The translations under genes and the position numbers were made by a program. DNA of 64,000 bases from Paenibacillus sp. PK3_47 (GTDB lineage Bacteria; Bacillota; Bacilli; Paenibacillales; Paenibacillaceae): assembly GCF_023520895.1 (NCBI RefSeq), contig NZ_CP026029.1, forward strand, positions 6,572,001 to 6,636,000. Reading direction: 5' to 3'. The notes beneath the pieces are model-generated. The model ran no database searches and was not told where the DNA came from. It saw nothing but the letters and a program-made list of their open reading frames with translations. Of the stretch, positions 45,548 through 55,412 are shown in pieces. Numbering within the stretch: position 1 is the first letter of the stretch; each line of letters opens with the position of its first letter.

Positions 45548-46615
45548 TTAATACTTAATCATATAAAGTGTGATCTCGTCCCGGTTGTGAAACAGCTGCT
45601 TCGCCCGCTGTATCTGCATCCGTTCACCTTCGAACATGGCGATAATCTCCTTGATCACAGCCATCGGCTTCTTATGCATCAGCTTGACTGTAACCACCGC
45701 TGTTCCTCCGGGTGCAAGACTCGGAAGCAGGCCTGTAACGAGCTTCGCCATCAGCTTCGGGCTCCAGCTCATATCGCAGACCAGCAGATCAAATTCATTC
45801 TCGCGGAATTTTACTTCACCGGCATTTTTGCGCAGAATTTTCAGCGCGGGATGCTTGCGGAGTGACTCATGCATGAGCGCGGGATCAACTGCGGTGACCT
45901 TCAGGCCGCGTTCCAGCAGAAAAGAGGTCCAGCCGCCCGGAGAAGCGCCGATATCCACAGCATTACGGAAGCCTGCAAATGGAATGGCGAATTCCTTCTC
46001 GGCCTCCATCAGCTTAAACTTGGCGCGTGAGATTTGGCCGTCCTCTTTCCGGAAACGGATCATCCCGCCGTTCCAGCTTGACAGGTTTTCTTCGGGCCGG
46101 GATACACCGGCATACAGCGCATCTCGATCTGCATATACAGAAATAACCCAGGCCGGGTCCTGTACAGTAAACTCTGCTTCAAGACTCCCGAGCCGCTCCT
46201 GCAGCCATTCCCGCAGCTCCCCGGGACTGTCCTGCCAGAAGGAGGCTTGCCCTTTGCGGACATGCAGCGATATTTTCGCACCCTCCAGCTCCTGGCGGCG
46301 GCTTAAATAGACCGCAAGGCGTTCCAGTGCGGACATGTCGCCCTGATCCTGGAACTGGACTGGCTGAATATGGCGCAGAAATACCGGCAGGTTCTGACTC
46401 AGCAGCCGTGTCACCTCTTCCGGCTCTGCCTCAAGCGTCGCCAGGAAGACTTCGCCCGGCAGCAGCAGCGTACTTTTGACGGCACCGAACAGACGCCGGA
46501 GCTCTTCCTGGGCATAAGGAGCAAAGCCGTGGTTAGCTGTACAGATATATCTTGAATAGGTTTTTGTCTCAGGAGCAGTGGCCTGCTCCCCGTTATCTTC
46601 TCTAAAATCGTTCAA
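45548..46615 (-). CDS. FtsJ/RlmM-like SAM-dependent methyltransferase
   Basis: Predicted rRNA 2'-O-methyltransferase-like protein. The N-terminal half has a THUMP-like beginning (ICTANHGFAPYAQEELRRLFG), then the FtsJ motif I region FRNAVDIGASPGGWTSFLLERG, motif with Asp (LLVCDMSWSPKLM), and a Lys-rich TVKLMHKKP. The start codon was taken as the TTG at 46615, seven bases after GGAGG and one base past the ABC gene's stop; an ATG at 46669 would overlap that gene by 53 bp. About 355 residues. Its exact RNA target is not known. Confidence 0.88.
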   Translation of the reverse strand: MNDFREDNGEQATAPETKTYSRYICTANHGFAPYAQEELRRLFGAVKSTLLLPGEVFLATLEAEPEEVTRLLSQNLPVFLRHIQPVQFQDQGDMSALERLAVYLSRRQELEGAKISLHVRKGQASFWQDSPGELREWLQERLGSLEAEFTVQDPAWVISVYADRDALYAGVSRPEENLSSWNGGMIRFRKEDGQISRAKFKLMEAEKEFAIPFAGFRNAVDIGASPGGWTSFLLERGLKVTAVDPALMHESLRKHPALKILRKNAGEVKFRENEFDLLVCDMSWSPKLMAKLVTGLLPSLAPGGTAVVTVKLMHKKPMAVIKEIIAMFEGERMQIQRAKQLFHNRDEITLYMIKY

Positions 46616-46616
46616 A

Positions 46617-47393
46617 TCAATTGCCTCCAGGTCTGATTTTAATCCAGGGGCGACCGCTGTCCCATTCAATATGGGCTGGAATGTCGAAGGTAGCCATGAT
46701 CATATCATCAGTTAATACTTCTTCTTTGGGCCCGGCACCGGCCAGTTTGCCGCCTTTGATCAGTGCCACGTGCGTAAACAGCGGCACAATTTCCTCCACA
46801 TGGTGCGTTACATAGACAACATTGACATTGCGCTGTCTCAGCTTGTCGATCTCCGCCAGCATTTTCTCGCGCTCATACAGGTCAAGGCCGGCACACGGCT
46901 CGTCCATAATCAGCAGCTTCGGCTCAGCGATCAGGCAGCGCGCCAGCATTGCTTTTTTGCGTTCGCCCTGTGACAATGTGCCGAAGGGGTGATAGGCAAG
47001 CCCGCCGAGATTCATATCTTCAAGCAGCTTGACAGCCTGCTGCTTCACTTCTTCAGGTATAGCCTGGTAGAAACGGAGATAAGCATAGGCTCCGGTTGCA
47101 ACCACTTCCCATACCGGATCACTAAGCGACAGCTTCTCCATGAGAGACGGCCCGATATACCCGATCTCCTTGCGGACTTCGCGCAGATCGCATTGTCCGT
47201 ATTTATACCCGAGCACTTCGACCGACCCGCTGCTCGGGAACAGGTAACCGGTCATCATTTCCAGAATCGTTGTTTTCCCTGAACCGTTACGGCCCAGCAC
47301 CACCCAGTTTTCACCAGGCTTCATTTCCAGGGATACATCATCAAGAATCAGGCTTTGTTCCCTGCGCAGGGTAAGATGTTGTAATGATATCAT
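46617..47393 (-). CDS. ABC transporter ATP-binding protein (YlmA-like)
   Basis: A 258-residue single-domain ATPase with GRNGSGKTT, LSQGERKKAMLARCL, LLIMDEPCAGLD and VTHHVEEI. It resembles B. subtilis YlmA, an ATPase with no known permease; none is adjacent. It shares TAATG with the stop of the upstream thioredoxin-like gene (1-bp overlap) and ends one base before the methyltransferase start, so the three are translationally coupled. Function unknown. Confidence 0.9.
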   Translation of the reverse strand: MISLQHLTLRREQSLILDDVSLEMKPGENWVVLGRNGSGKTTILEMMTGYLFPSSGSVEVLGYKYGQCDLREVRKEIGYIGPSLMEKLSLSDPVWEVVATGAYAYLRFYQAIPEEVKQQAVKLLEDMNLGGLAYHPFGTLSQGERKKAMLARCLIAEPKLLIMDEPCAGLDLYEREKMLAEIDKLRQRNVNVVYVTHHVEEIVPLFTHVALIKGGKLAGAGPKEEVLTDDMIMATFDIPAHIEWDSGRPWIKIRPGGN

Positions 47394-47725
47394 TATGAAG
47401 TCACTCTCCTTATGTATTCCAGCACCCTTTCAACAGAGCCCATAGAATAGTAAATCTCCGGTTCGCTTCCGCGTTCTGCCGGGACTACCAGCAGTGCAGG
47501 TACACTTGAAACACGGAACCGGTTCACGATGTCCGGCAGCATATTCACGTTCGCTGAACCTAAATCCAGTTCCTCTGGCAGCAAATGCGCGGCTACCTCC
47601 AGCATCCGTCTTGCCGCCTTGCAGGTCCCGCACAGCGGTGTGTACAGGAAAGCTGCAAAAGGCCGCCCTTTACTTTCCAGCTTATTCTGTAATTCCGCTT
47701 GATTCATTTCCACGATTTCAGTCAT
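47393..47725 (-). CDS. Thioredoxin-like protein
   Basis: A 110-residue thioredoxin fold with the redox motif PLCGTCKAA (CGTC, not the canonical CGPC) and cis-Pro region SVPALLVV. No signal peptide, so cytoplasmic. It overlaps the preceding receiver-like gene by 8 bp and the following ABC gene by 1 bp. Similar small thioredoxins occur in Bacillus near ylmA-like genes. Confidence 0.88.
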   Translation of the reverse strand: MTEIVEMNQAELQNKLESKGRPFAAFLYTPLCGTCKAARRMLEVAAHLLPEELDLGSANVNMLPDIVNRFRVSSVPALLVVPAERGSEPEIYYSMGSVERVLEYIRRVTS

Positions 47726-48065
47726 TCCGCTTCGCCCCTGACGCTATTTCAGCAAGTCTTCCGGCGCTGAGTGGACCATTATGCAGCTCCGTGTCCGCAG
47801 GAAGACCCGCATACAAGATCTCATACATTTTCCTGCGCCCACTGGCGCTTGAGGTATGCAGATAAATTTCACGGGGGAACAGCTGCTCCAGCACAATCCT
47901 CGCAGCAACTTCCTTCCCGCTGTAATCGCCCGGCCCCATATCATAATCCAGAGATAAGATGCCAACCTCGCATTCCCGCAGCAGCAGCAGACATTCCTCT
48001 GTAGTCCGGGCCAGCGTGAATCCCTGCGGATGTTTTCTGAGGTCGTCCATAAATACATTAATCAA
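47718..48065 (-). CDS. Cyclic-phosphate-processing receiver-like protein
   Basis: A 115-residue protein resembling the cPRR receiver-like family: MINVFMDDLRKHPQGFTLAR start, acidic ILSLDYDMGPGDYSGKEVAARI and IYLHTSSASGRRKM. The Asp pattern recalls response-regulator receivers but there is no output domain and the family is thought to act on cyclic phosphates. The start is TTG, seven bases after GGAGG. It lies 15 bp after nfo and overlaps the thioredoxin-like gene. Confidence 0.75.
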   Translation of the reverse strand: MINVFMDDLRKHPQGFTLARTTEECLLLLRECEVGILSLDYDMGPGDYSGKEVAARIVLEQLFPREIYLHTSSASGRRKMYEILYAGLPADTELHNGPLSAGRLAEIASGAKRND

Positions 48066-48080
48066 TGCCGATCCTCCGCT

Positions 48081-48926
48081 TCAAAACCATTTGCGAACCA
48101 TAGCCATCTCCTGGCCGTGGGTCCCGTCAGCATCTTTCTCCGTTTCCATGGCCACAGCCCTGCCGCGGAAAGGCTCTGATGTCAGCAGTTCCCGCAGACT
48201 TTCTTCACCAATATGCCCCTCACCAATACGCGCATGCCTGTCACGGCGTGAACCAAAAGCATATAGGGAGTCATTGAGATGTACAGCGGCCAGATGCGGC
48301 CAATAATCCAGCTCGGTTCCGCGCTTCAGCAGCGCCCCTGTATCCTGAGGATTCCAGATGCCGGCGGCATAAGCATGGCAGGTATCAAAGCAGAACCCGA
48401 CTTTGCCAGGATAACGGCACAGCTCACGGACCTTGACCAGCTCTTCCAGCGTCATGCCTTCACTTCCGCGGTTGCCGGCCATATTCTCGATCAGCAGCTT
48501 GGCCGCTCCATCCCAGGCATCCAGCGTTTCATTCATACATTGTATAATATTTTGATATCCTTGTAACGGCTCCATGCCGGCAAAGTGGCCAAAATGCACA
48601 ACGATCCCCAGCGAACCGCAGGCCTCGGCAATTTCCAGGTCATTCAGCAGGGAAGCTACCATATGCCGGCGCGGTGATAATCCTTCTGTTCCTGCCGCCA
48701 TATTGGTCGGATAAGGCGTATGGGCAATCGAGACCATCCCCTTCTCCCGGCTGAAGGCGGCACATTCCGCTGCATCCCTGACATTCAGCGATTTCAGGGC
48801 CAGGCTGCGGGGATTTTTCGGAAAATACTGAAAACATGTCGCACCGCTCTCCCAGGCGGACCGGGCTGCCTGCCGGAATCCGCCGCGCGTGCTGACATGA
48901 GCGCCTACGTAAATGCTATGCCTCAT
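48081..48926 (-). CDS. nfo: Endonuclease IV (AP endonuclease)
   Basis: Cuts DNA 5' of abasic sites in base-excision repair. The trinuclear zinc site is built from conserved residues in YVGAHVSTRGG, FGHFAG, LLIENMAG, CFDTCHAYAAG, HLNDS and DRHARIGEGHIG; 281 residues. The start at 48926 lies inside the 3' end of mutM (overlap of 11 bp); a longer frame to 49064 is antisense-like sequence over mutM. It works on the product of MutM, so coupling of the two genes is functional. Confidence 0.95.
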   Translation of the reverse strand: MRHSIYVGAHVSTRGGFRQAARSAWESGATCFQYFPKNPRSLALKSLNVRDAAECAAFSREKGMVSIAHTPYPTNMAAGTEGLSPRRHMVASLLNDLEIAEACGSLGIVVHFGHFAGMEPLQGYQNIIQCMNETLDAWDGAAKLLIENMAGNRGSEGMTLEELVKVRELCRYPGKVGFCFDTCHAYAAGIWNPQDTGALLKRGTELDYWPHLAAVHLNDSLYAFGSRRDRHARIGEGHIGEESLRELLTSEPFRGRAVAMETEKDADGTHGQEMAMVRKWF

Positions 48927-49731
48927 GCTGGCAATCCGGGCAATAAAACACCTTGCGTCCGGACAGCTCGATCTTGACAATATTTCCCCCGCCGCGCAGA
49001 CAAGGCTCGCCTTCACGGTCATATACTTTACATTGGTCATTGTATGAGCCGGTAATTGTATCACCAGCCATGAACGGCATTTCCATATAGCCGCCGATTT
49101 CCGTCGCTTCGGTCAGGACCTTGCGTACACTGTCGTACAGCCGGACTACCGCTTCTTCGGACAGGTTCTGAACCTGTGCTGATGGAAGAAGCCTTGCTTC
49201 AAAAGCGATCTCGTCTGCGTAGCAGTTGCCGATTCCGGCCATGACCTGCTGATTGACCAGCAGGCTCTTCAGCGCACCGCGCCGGCCTTTAAGCAGCTGG
49301 GCGAACCGGTCAGGCGTCATTCTGCGGTCGAGAAGCTCGGGACCCAGCTTGCCCATCGCGGCTTCACTTTCTTTTACAGACAGAAGATGCAGATACCCGA
49401 GGCGCAGGCCCATAAAATACAGGATCCGGTCGCCAAAGACGAGCTCGACCTGGGTTGTACGCTCCGGGCGCTCTTCTTCTGTCCCGTAGAACAGCAATCC
49501 CCCCAGCATCAGATGCAGGAGCAGTCTCCGTCCGTCGTGAAGATGGAACAGAATATGCTTGGCCCGGCGCTCCACAAATACGATCCGTGCTCCGACCAGC
49601 GCATTAACGAATGCCTCTGTCCCCATATTGATTGTTTTTTCTCTGTTTACGGTCACGCCCGTAATCGGTACATTTATAAGATGCTGACTCAGCAGCTTCC
49701 GGTAATTCTCCATTTCCGGCAGTTCCGGCAT
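48916..49731 (-). CDS. mutM: Formamidopyrimidine-DNA glycosylase
   Basis: Removes oxidised purines (8-oxoG) and nicks the abasic site. N-terminal catalytic PELPEMENYRKLL (Pro2 nucleophile, Glu3), helix-two-turn-helix region (LLVNQQVMAGIGNCYADEI), and a C-terminal C4 zinc finger (CKVYDREGEPC...YCPDCQH). 271 residues, slightly under the usual 272-276. Followed by nfo with an 11-bp overlap. Confidence 0.95.
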   Translation of the reverse strand: MPELPEMENYRKLLSQHLINVPITGVTVNREKTINMGTEAFVNALVGARIVFVERRAKHILFHLHDGRRLLLHLMLGGLLFYGTEEERPERTTQVELVFGDRILYFMGLRLGYLHLLSVKESEAAMGKLGPELLDRRMTPDRFAQLLKGRRGALKSLLVNQQVMAGIGNCYADEIAFEARLLPSAQVQNLSEEAVVRLYDSVRKVLTEATEIGGYMEMPFMAGDTITGSYNDQCKVYDREGEPCLRGGGNIVKIELSGRKVFYCPDCQHEA

Positions 49732-49778
49732 AATAAAATCGTCCCTTCTAGGTTGGTAAAATGGTCATACCTCTGACA

Positions 49779-50567
49779 TTATACACCGAGCATCACCATT
49801 AGTTCAGCTAAATCAGTATATATTTCATCAGGTGTGACGCCGGTGATGCTCCGGTAATGCTCATAATTGTCTCTTGTAGTCAGTCCGGTCAGTGTCAGGA
49901 TCGTCCGGCAGCCGGCGTTTTTGCCCGCAGAGATGTCTGTACGCATATTATCACCGACCACCACAGCTTCCTCAGGCGTAATGCCAAGTACAGCCGTAGC
50001 ATACGTGATCAGATGTGATTCCGGCTTCCCGATAACAACCGGAGACACTCCGCTTGCGGCTTCAATTGCAGCTCCCAGCGACCCTGCTCCCGGCATGACG
50101 CCATCATCGGAAGGCAGCATCAGATCAGGATTGGTCAGCACGAACTTGGCACCTTCCTGGATCCAGCGGGAGACCCGGGCCAGTGACTCGTATGTAAAGG
50201 AACGGTCAATCCCCTGCACAACATACTGCGGTGATTCCGTAACAATGCTCAGTCCCGCCTCAGAACAGGCCTGGATCAGCCCTTCTTCTCCCAGTATCGC
50301 CACCCTTGCCTCCGGCAATTCTCCGGCGATATAACGCGCTGCCGCCAGCGAGGAGGTGCAGACCTCTTCCGCCTTGGCGTCAATTCCCATACCGCTTAAA
50401 TGGGCAGCTACACTTGCAGGAGTCCGTGACGAATTGTTCGTAACAAACAGAAAAGGAATGCCCGCCTGCCGCAAGCCTGCTATTAGCTTATCCGCACCGG
50501 GGATCATCACTCCGCCATGGAACAAAGTACCATCCAGATCAATCAGCAAGCCTCCAATATCTTTCAT
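49779..50567 (-). CDS. HAD-IIA hydrolase (NagD/YutF-like)
   Basis: A 262-residue phosphatase with motif I LLIDLDGTLFHG, motif II FVTNNSSRTP, Lys in IGKPESHL and motif IV VVGDNMRTDI, with a C2-type cap. The start at 50567 follows GGAGGAGGAG; an upstream in-frame ATG (50591) would add eight residues. It lies 47 bp before mutM. Substrate unknown; NagD relatives act on nucleotide or sugar phosphates. Confidence 0.9.
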   Translation of the reverse strand: MKDIGGLLIDLDGTLFHGGVMIPGADKLIAGLRQAGIPFLFVTNNSSRTPASVAAHLSGMGIDAKAEEVCTSSLAAARYIAGELPEARVAILGEEGLIQACSEAGLSIVTESPQYVVQGIDRSFTYESLARVSRWIQEGAKFVLTNPDLMLPSDDGVMPGAGSLGAAIEAASGVSPVVIGKPESHLITYATAVLGITPEEAVVVGDNMRTDISAGKNAGCRTILTLTGLTTRDNYEHYRSITGVTPDEIYTDLAELMVMLGV

Positions 50568-50857
50568 AGCTCCTCCTCCAAAGTCATTCATGTTGTTAAT
50601 TATTAAGGTTGTAAATGGAACCCGGATTTTATTCCGGCTGCTCCACGCCAGTTAAGGCCCAAGCACACTTTTTCGGCATTTTCCCTACTGCTTCGTACAC
50701 TTTTTAAAGATCATATACTTCAAAATTAACACACTTCGTCGAATGATATCGAACCACTGCTGCAGAAGGGCTTTTTTGCCGCCGCCCTGTCATTTCCTGC
50801 GCTTTCCCGGAAAATAATTTGATTCCCCCATGCATTTCCCGGGGCATTTCCCTGTAT

Positions 50858-51790
50858 TTATGAGCGTCTGCGGTGTACCGGGAAGGTACAAAACTCTTCG
50901 GCAAGCAGTGTATTCGGAAAGACAGCCTGGGCCTCTTCCAGCAGTGGGGCAAGCTCCTCCTGTGATACATAACGTGAACTGAAGTGGGTCAGCAGCAATT
51001 CGCGCCCTTCTGCCTCACGTGCCAGCTCAGCTGCCTGCCTGGCCGTACTGTGGTGATACTGATAAGCCATTTCGGACAAGTCATGGGCAAAGGTAGCCTC
51101 ATGAATAATGAGATCCGCTCCTTGTGCCAGCGGCAAGGTTCCTGCACATGGCCTGGTATCCCCCAGAACCGTCACGATGCGTCCCTTTTTAGGCTCGTTA
51201 ATAACATCCGCTGCATGGATGACTGTCCCGTTTTCTGTGGTGACATCCTCACCCTTCTTCAGCTTGCCGTACAGCGGTCCCGGTTTCAGCCCAAACTTCA
51301 TAAGCAGCTCCGTATTCAGGCTTCCGGGACTGTCCTTCTCCGTAACCCTGTAGCCATAGCTGTCGATCCGGTGCTCGAGCAGGCCGGCCTCCACCTTAAA
51401 GCTGTCATCTTCAAAAATCAGACCTCCAGTATGCTCTACAATATCAAGCTTGTAGGGAATCCGGGACTGGCTTACCGACAGCGAAATGTCCAGATAAGCT
51501 TTTAACCCGGGAGGGCCATACACCGTCAGCGGTGCTGTACCGCCCTGGTATCCACGGCTGGACAGCAGCCCCGGCAATCCGAACAGGTGGTCACCGTGCA
51601 GATGGGTTATAAACAGCTTCTCCAGCTTGCCCAGCCGCAGCGGAGAACGCAGCACCTGATGCTGCGTGCCTTCGCCGCAGTCGAACATCCAGAAGCTGCG
51701 GCGTTCCTCCAGCAGCCTAAGCGCAACTGAAGTAACATTACGCTGAATCGTGGGCACGCCCGCATTGGTTCCCAAAAAGTATATTTCCAT
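50858..51790 (-). CDS. rnz: Ribonuclease Z
   Basis: Processes tRNA 3' ends. Metallo-beta-lactamase core: FLGTNAGVPT, LFITHLHGDHLFGLPGLL (zinc site HxHxDH), VLGDTRPC and LLLTHFSSRY; 310 residues. The exosite insert (GLKPGPLYGKLKKGEDV) is present. GAGGAGG precedes the ATG. Transcribed alone between the HAD gene and metH. Confidence 0.95.
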   Translation of the reverse strand: MEIYFLGTNAGVPTIQRNVTSVALRLLEERRSFWMFDCGEGTQHQVLRSPLRLGKLEKLFITHLHGDHLFGLPGLLSSRGYQGGTAPLTVYGPPGLKAYLDISLSVSQSRIPYKLDIVEHTGGLIFEDDSFKVEAGLLEHRIDSYGYRVTEKDSPGSLNTELLMKFGLKPGPLYGKLKKGEDVTTENGTVIHAADVINEPKKGRIVTVLGDTRPCAGTLPLAQGADLIIHEATFAHDLSEMAYQYHHSTARQAAELAREAEGRELLLTHFSSRYVSQEELAPLLEEAQAVFPNTLLAEEFCTFPVHRRRS

Positions 51791-51895
51791 AAGACGCCTC
51801 CTCTCTTCTTGCTGACACTATGAAATGAATTCTACCTCTTTTGGGCAGTGAAATCATCTTTCAGATGTGACAGAACCGTTATTCCTGTGTACCAG

Positions 51896-51922
51896 CAAAA
51901 AACCTCCCGGTTACGGGAGGTT
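51896..51922 (-). terminator. Terminator of metH
   Basis: AACCTCCCG pairs with CGGGAGGTT around a three-base loop, followed on the minus strand by TTTTTTG. Confidence 0.9.
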
Positions 51923-51974
51923 CCGCGGAGAAGGAGTACAGCTCCTTCTGACCGGGCTCTATAGTCGGTACAGG

Positions 51975-54900
51975 CTACATTTTTTCAACATTAAAGTACT
52001 GTGCTTCCGGATGGGCAAAGACCATGGCCGATACCGAGGCTTCCGGCTCCATCATGAACCCTTCGGTAAGATGTACGCCGATGTCCTCCGGGGAGAGGAG
52101 CTTGAACAGCGGCCCCTGGTCCTCCAGATCCGGACAAGCCGGATAACCGAATGACACGCGGATTCCCTGATAACGTGCTCCATGTCTCTGCTTCATGGTC
52201 ATGTCCGCAGGGTCCGGGAAGCCCCAGGTGTCGCGCATCATATGATGCACCCGCTCGGCCAGACCTTCCGCTACTTCCAGCGCTACAGCCTGCAGGGCAT
52301 GGGAGCGGAGGTAATCACCTTTATCCTTCAGCTCGGTCGACAGCTCACGGACCCCATGTCCAGCTGTTACCACCAGGAATCCTACATAATCCATAATCCC
52401 GCTCTCCACAGGCTTCAGGAAATCAGCAAGGCAGAGATAAGGCTCCACATTCTGCCGCGGGAAGGTATAGGTATGCAGAATTTTGGACGTATCCTTCGGA
52501 TCGTAGATCAGAATATCGTTCCCCTGCGATTGTGCCGGGAAGAACTGGTACATCGCATGAGGCGTGATTGTGCCATTAAGCATCGCCTGATGCAGAAGAT
52601 CATCAACGGTATTCTTCAGCTCCACGGTACGGGGATCGCCTGCTGCGAGCTGGGCCTCCACAGAACCGCGAAGACCGAGATGATGGCCCAGGAGCATCTG
52701 CATGTTCACATAAGGAATGATATGCCCCAGCGGGTAGTTACGCAGGACATGGCGTTCGGTATCAGGCGGAATATATACTGGCGCATCCGCTGAAATCTTG
52801 GAACGGACTGCACGGGTCAGCACAGGCAGCTCCTGCTTCGGAGCCGCTGCTGCCGCTGTCTCTGCTTCCAGGCGGATTTCCTCCTCCAGCTTGGCGCGTT
52901 CTGCCGGATTCATCAGCCGGTTGGCAATATCCAGGCCGTCCATGGCATCCTTGGCATACAGTACCATCCCGTCGTATTCAGGCCGGATACGGGTCTTGGT
53001 AAACTTACGGGTCAGGGCGGCGCCGCCCACCATGATCGGTACATCAATCCCTGCAGAACGCAAATCCTGTGCGGTGAGCACCATCTGCTGGGCGGATTTC
53101 ACCAGCAGGCCCGAGAGGCCGATGGCATCGGCTTTTTCCCGCCGGAAGGCTTCAATGATACTTTCAGGTGGTACTTTTATACCCAGATTTACGATCTGGT
53201 AACCATTGTTGGAGAGAATAATCTCCACAAGGTTTTTACCGATATCATGGACATCTCCCTTAACGGTCGCCAGCATGATTTTGCCTTTGACGGAAGACTC
53301 GTCCTTCTTCATAAACTGCTCCAGATGGGCTACAGAGGCCTTCATCACTTCAGCGCTTTGCAGCACTTCTGCGACAATCAGCTCATTATTATTGAACAGC
53401 CGGCCGACCTCTGACATCCCCGCCATCAGCGGACCATTAATGATCTCCAGCGGGCCGTTTTTGGTCAGCGCTTCGTTGAGATCAGGAATGAGGCCTTCTT
53501 TGGTTCCTTCAACAACATAAGAAGCGAGCCGTTCTTCGAGGGAGAGATTCGAAATCTTCTCCTTCTTCTCCACTTTTTTCTCACGGAATGCAGCGACAAA
53601 TGCCGCGAGGGTGTCATCATTCGTATTATAAATCAGCTGCTCTGCCAAATGCCGTTCCTCTTCCGGAATGGAGGCATAACGCTCCACCTTCTCCGTATTG
53701 ACAATGGCATAGTCTAGTCCAGCCTTAGTGCACTCATAGAGGAATACCGAATTCAGAACTTCACGCCCGGCCTCCGGAAGACCAAACGAAACGTTGCTGA
53801 TCCCGAGAATGGTATGAACGGAAGGAAGCGCTTCTTTGATCAGTCGGATACCGTCGATCGTCTCCTTGGCAGAGCCGATATACTGCTCATCGCCTGTCCC
53901 TACCGGAAATACCAGGGTATCGAAGATCAGGTCCTCCGGCGCAAGCCCGTACTTGTTGACCAGCAGATCATAAGAGCGTTTGGCAACCTCCAGCTTGTCA
54001 TTGGCTTTGATTGCCTGCCCGGATTCATCGATGGTGCCGACAACAATCGCTGCACCGTATTTGTGAATCAGCGGTGTGACCAGCTCGAATTTCTCTTCGC
54101 CATCTTCAAGGTTAATGGAGTTAATTATCGCCTTGCCCTGGGAGTATTGCAGTGCCAGGTCAATGACTTTGGGATCGGTGGTGTCGATCATCAAAGGAAC
54201 CTTCACCTTTTTGACGACCAGTTCCAGGAACTGTTTGATATCTTCGCTCTCATCACGGTCCGGGTCCTGCACGCAGACATCGATAACCTGCGCCCCGCTC
54301 TTCACCTGGGCCCGGGCAATTTCCGAAGCTTCCTCGTATTTGCCTTCCACAATCAGACGCTTGAACTTCCGCGAACCGAGCACATTGGTGCGTTCCCCTA
54401 CCATATAAGGGCGGTTGTCATTCTCGATATAAACCGGGTCTATACCGGATAATGCAGGCGGATGATTACCGTCCAATTGGCGGGGAGGATAAACCGTGAG
54501 CGCTTCTGCCATGGCACGGATATGATCAGGTGTGGTTCCGCAGCAGCCTCCGGCAATGTTCAGCCAGCCCTTCTCGGCAAAGCCGGCAAGCTTGCGGGCC
54601 AGAGAGTCCGGCGACTCATGATAATGCCCGTTCTCATCCGGCAGCCCTGCATTGGGGTAGCAGCTGATCGCGGCCGACGATATTGCCGACAAGGAGCGGA
54701 TGTGATCACGCATGAACTCCGGTCCTGTTGCGCAGTTCAGCCCGACAGAGATCGGCTTCAAATGTTCCAGCGAGATGTAAAAGGCTTCAATATTCTGGCC
54801 GGCCAGTGTCGTCCCCATAGGCTCAATCGTTCCCGAAATCATCACCGGCAGTGTAATGCCTGTTTTCTCAAAAGCATTGCGGATGCCGATGCTTCCGGCT

Positions 54901-55412
54901 TTTACGTTCAGTGTATCCTGTGAAGTCTCCAGCAGCAGCACATCCACTTTCCCGTCTATCAAAGCGATGGCCTGCTCTTCATAACTGTCGACCAGCTCCT
55001 GAAAAGTTACCCCACCGGTAACAGATAACGTTTTGGTTGTCGGCCCCATCGCACCCACAACATAACGGGGATGTTCAGGCGTATCGTATTTATCCACAGC
55101 GTTCCGGGCCAGCCGGGCTGCCTCCAGGTTAATCTCTCTCGCCCGCTGGGGAATATCATATTCGGCAAGCACAACCGAGGTTGCGCCAAAGGTGTTCGTC
55201 TCAATCAGATCCGCACCTGCTTCAAGATATTTCTCATGAATGTCCTGTATCACTTCGGGCCGGGTAAGCACCAGCATTTCATTACAGCCGTCAAGCTCTT
55301 CCCCGCCAAAATCCTCTCCCGTAAGCGGCACCTGTTGAATCATTGTGCCCATTGCCCCGTCAAGGATCAGTATTCGTTTCTGCAAGCTTTCAGCAAGTGT
55401 ATATTTAGCCAC
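51975..55412 (-). CDS. metH: Cobalamin-dependent methionine synthase
   Basis: Transfers a methyl group from methyltetrahydrofolate through cobalamin to homocysteine. All modules are present in 1145 residues. The homocysteine/zinc domain is at about 1-310 (ETNTFGAT, GCCGTTPDHI). The pterin domain is at about 340-600 (GERTNVLGSRKF, DVCVQDPDRDES). The cobalamin domain contains VKGDVHDIGKN, where the axial His lies. The activation domain closes the protein (RISFGYP-like region and EPEASVSAMVFAHPEA). Start codon GTG after GGGGG. No cobalamin or SAM riboswitch was seen in the 115 bp upstream, and no metF is adjacent. Confidence 0.96.
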   Translation of the reverse strand: MAKYTLAESLQKRILILDGAMGTMIQQVPLTGEDFGGEELDGCNEMLVLTRPEVIQDIHEKYLEAGADLIETNTFGATSVVLAEYDIPQRAREINLEAARLARNAVDKYDTPEHPRYVVGAMGPTTKTLSVTGGVTFQELVDSYEEQAIALIDGKVDVLLLETSQDTLNVKAGSIGIRNAFEKTGITLPVMISGTIEPMGTTLAGQNIEAFYISLEHLKPISVGLNCATGPEFMRDHIRSLSAISSAAISCYPNAGLPDENGHYHESPDSLARKLAGFAEKGWLNIAGGCCGTTPDHIRAMAEALTVYPPRQLDGNHPPALSGIDPVYIENDNRPYMVGERTNVLGSRKFKRLIVEGKYEEASEIARAQVKSGAQVIDVCVQDPDRDESEDIKQFLELVVKKVKVPLMIDTTDPKVIDLALQYSQGKAIINSINLEDGEEKFELVTPLIHKYGAAIVVGTIDESGQAIKANDKLEVAKRSYDLLVNKYGLAPEDLIFDTLVFPVGTGDEQYIGSAKETIDGIRLIKEALPSVHTILGISNVSFGLPEAGREVLNSVFLYECTKAGLDYAIVNTEKVERYASIPEEERHLAEQLIYNTNDDTLAAFVAAFREKKVEKKEKISNLSLEERLASYVVEGTKEGLIPDLNEALTKNGPLEIINGPLMAGMSEVGRLFNNNELIVAEVLQSAEVMKASVAHLEQFMKKDESSVKGKIMLATVKGDVHDIGKNLVEIILSNNGYQIVNLGIKVPPESIIEAFRREKADAIGLSGLLVKSAQQMVLTAQDLRSAGIDVPIMVGGAALTRKFTKTRIRPEYDGMVLYAKDAMDGLDIANRLMNPAERAKLEEEIRLEAETAAAAAPKQELPVLTRAVRSKISADAPVYIPPDTERHVLRNYPLGHIIPYVNMQMLLGHHLGLRGSVEAQLAAGDPRTVELKNTVDDLLHQAMLNGTITPHAMYQFFPAQSQGNDILIYDPKDTSKILHTYTFPRQNVEPYLCLADFLKPVESGIMDYVGFLVVTAGHGVRELSTELKDKGDYLRSHALQAVALEVAEGLAERVHHMMRDTWGFPDPADMTMKQRHGARYQGIRVSFGYPACPDLEDQGPLFKLLSPEDIGVHLTEGFMMEPEASVSAMVFAHPEAQYFNVEKM

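Noticed and set aside
50704..50970. 88-codon minus-strand frame overlapping the rnz end
   Set aside because: Out-of-frame shadow with no ribosome-binding site.
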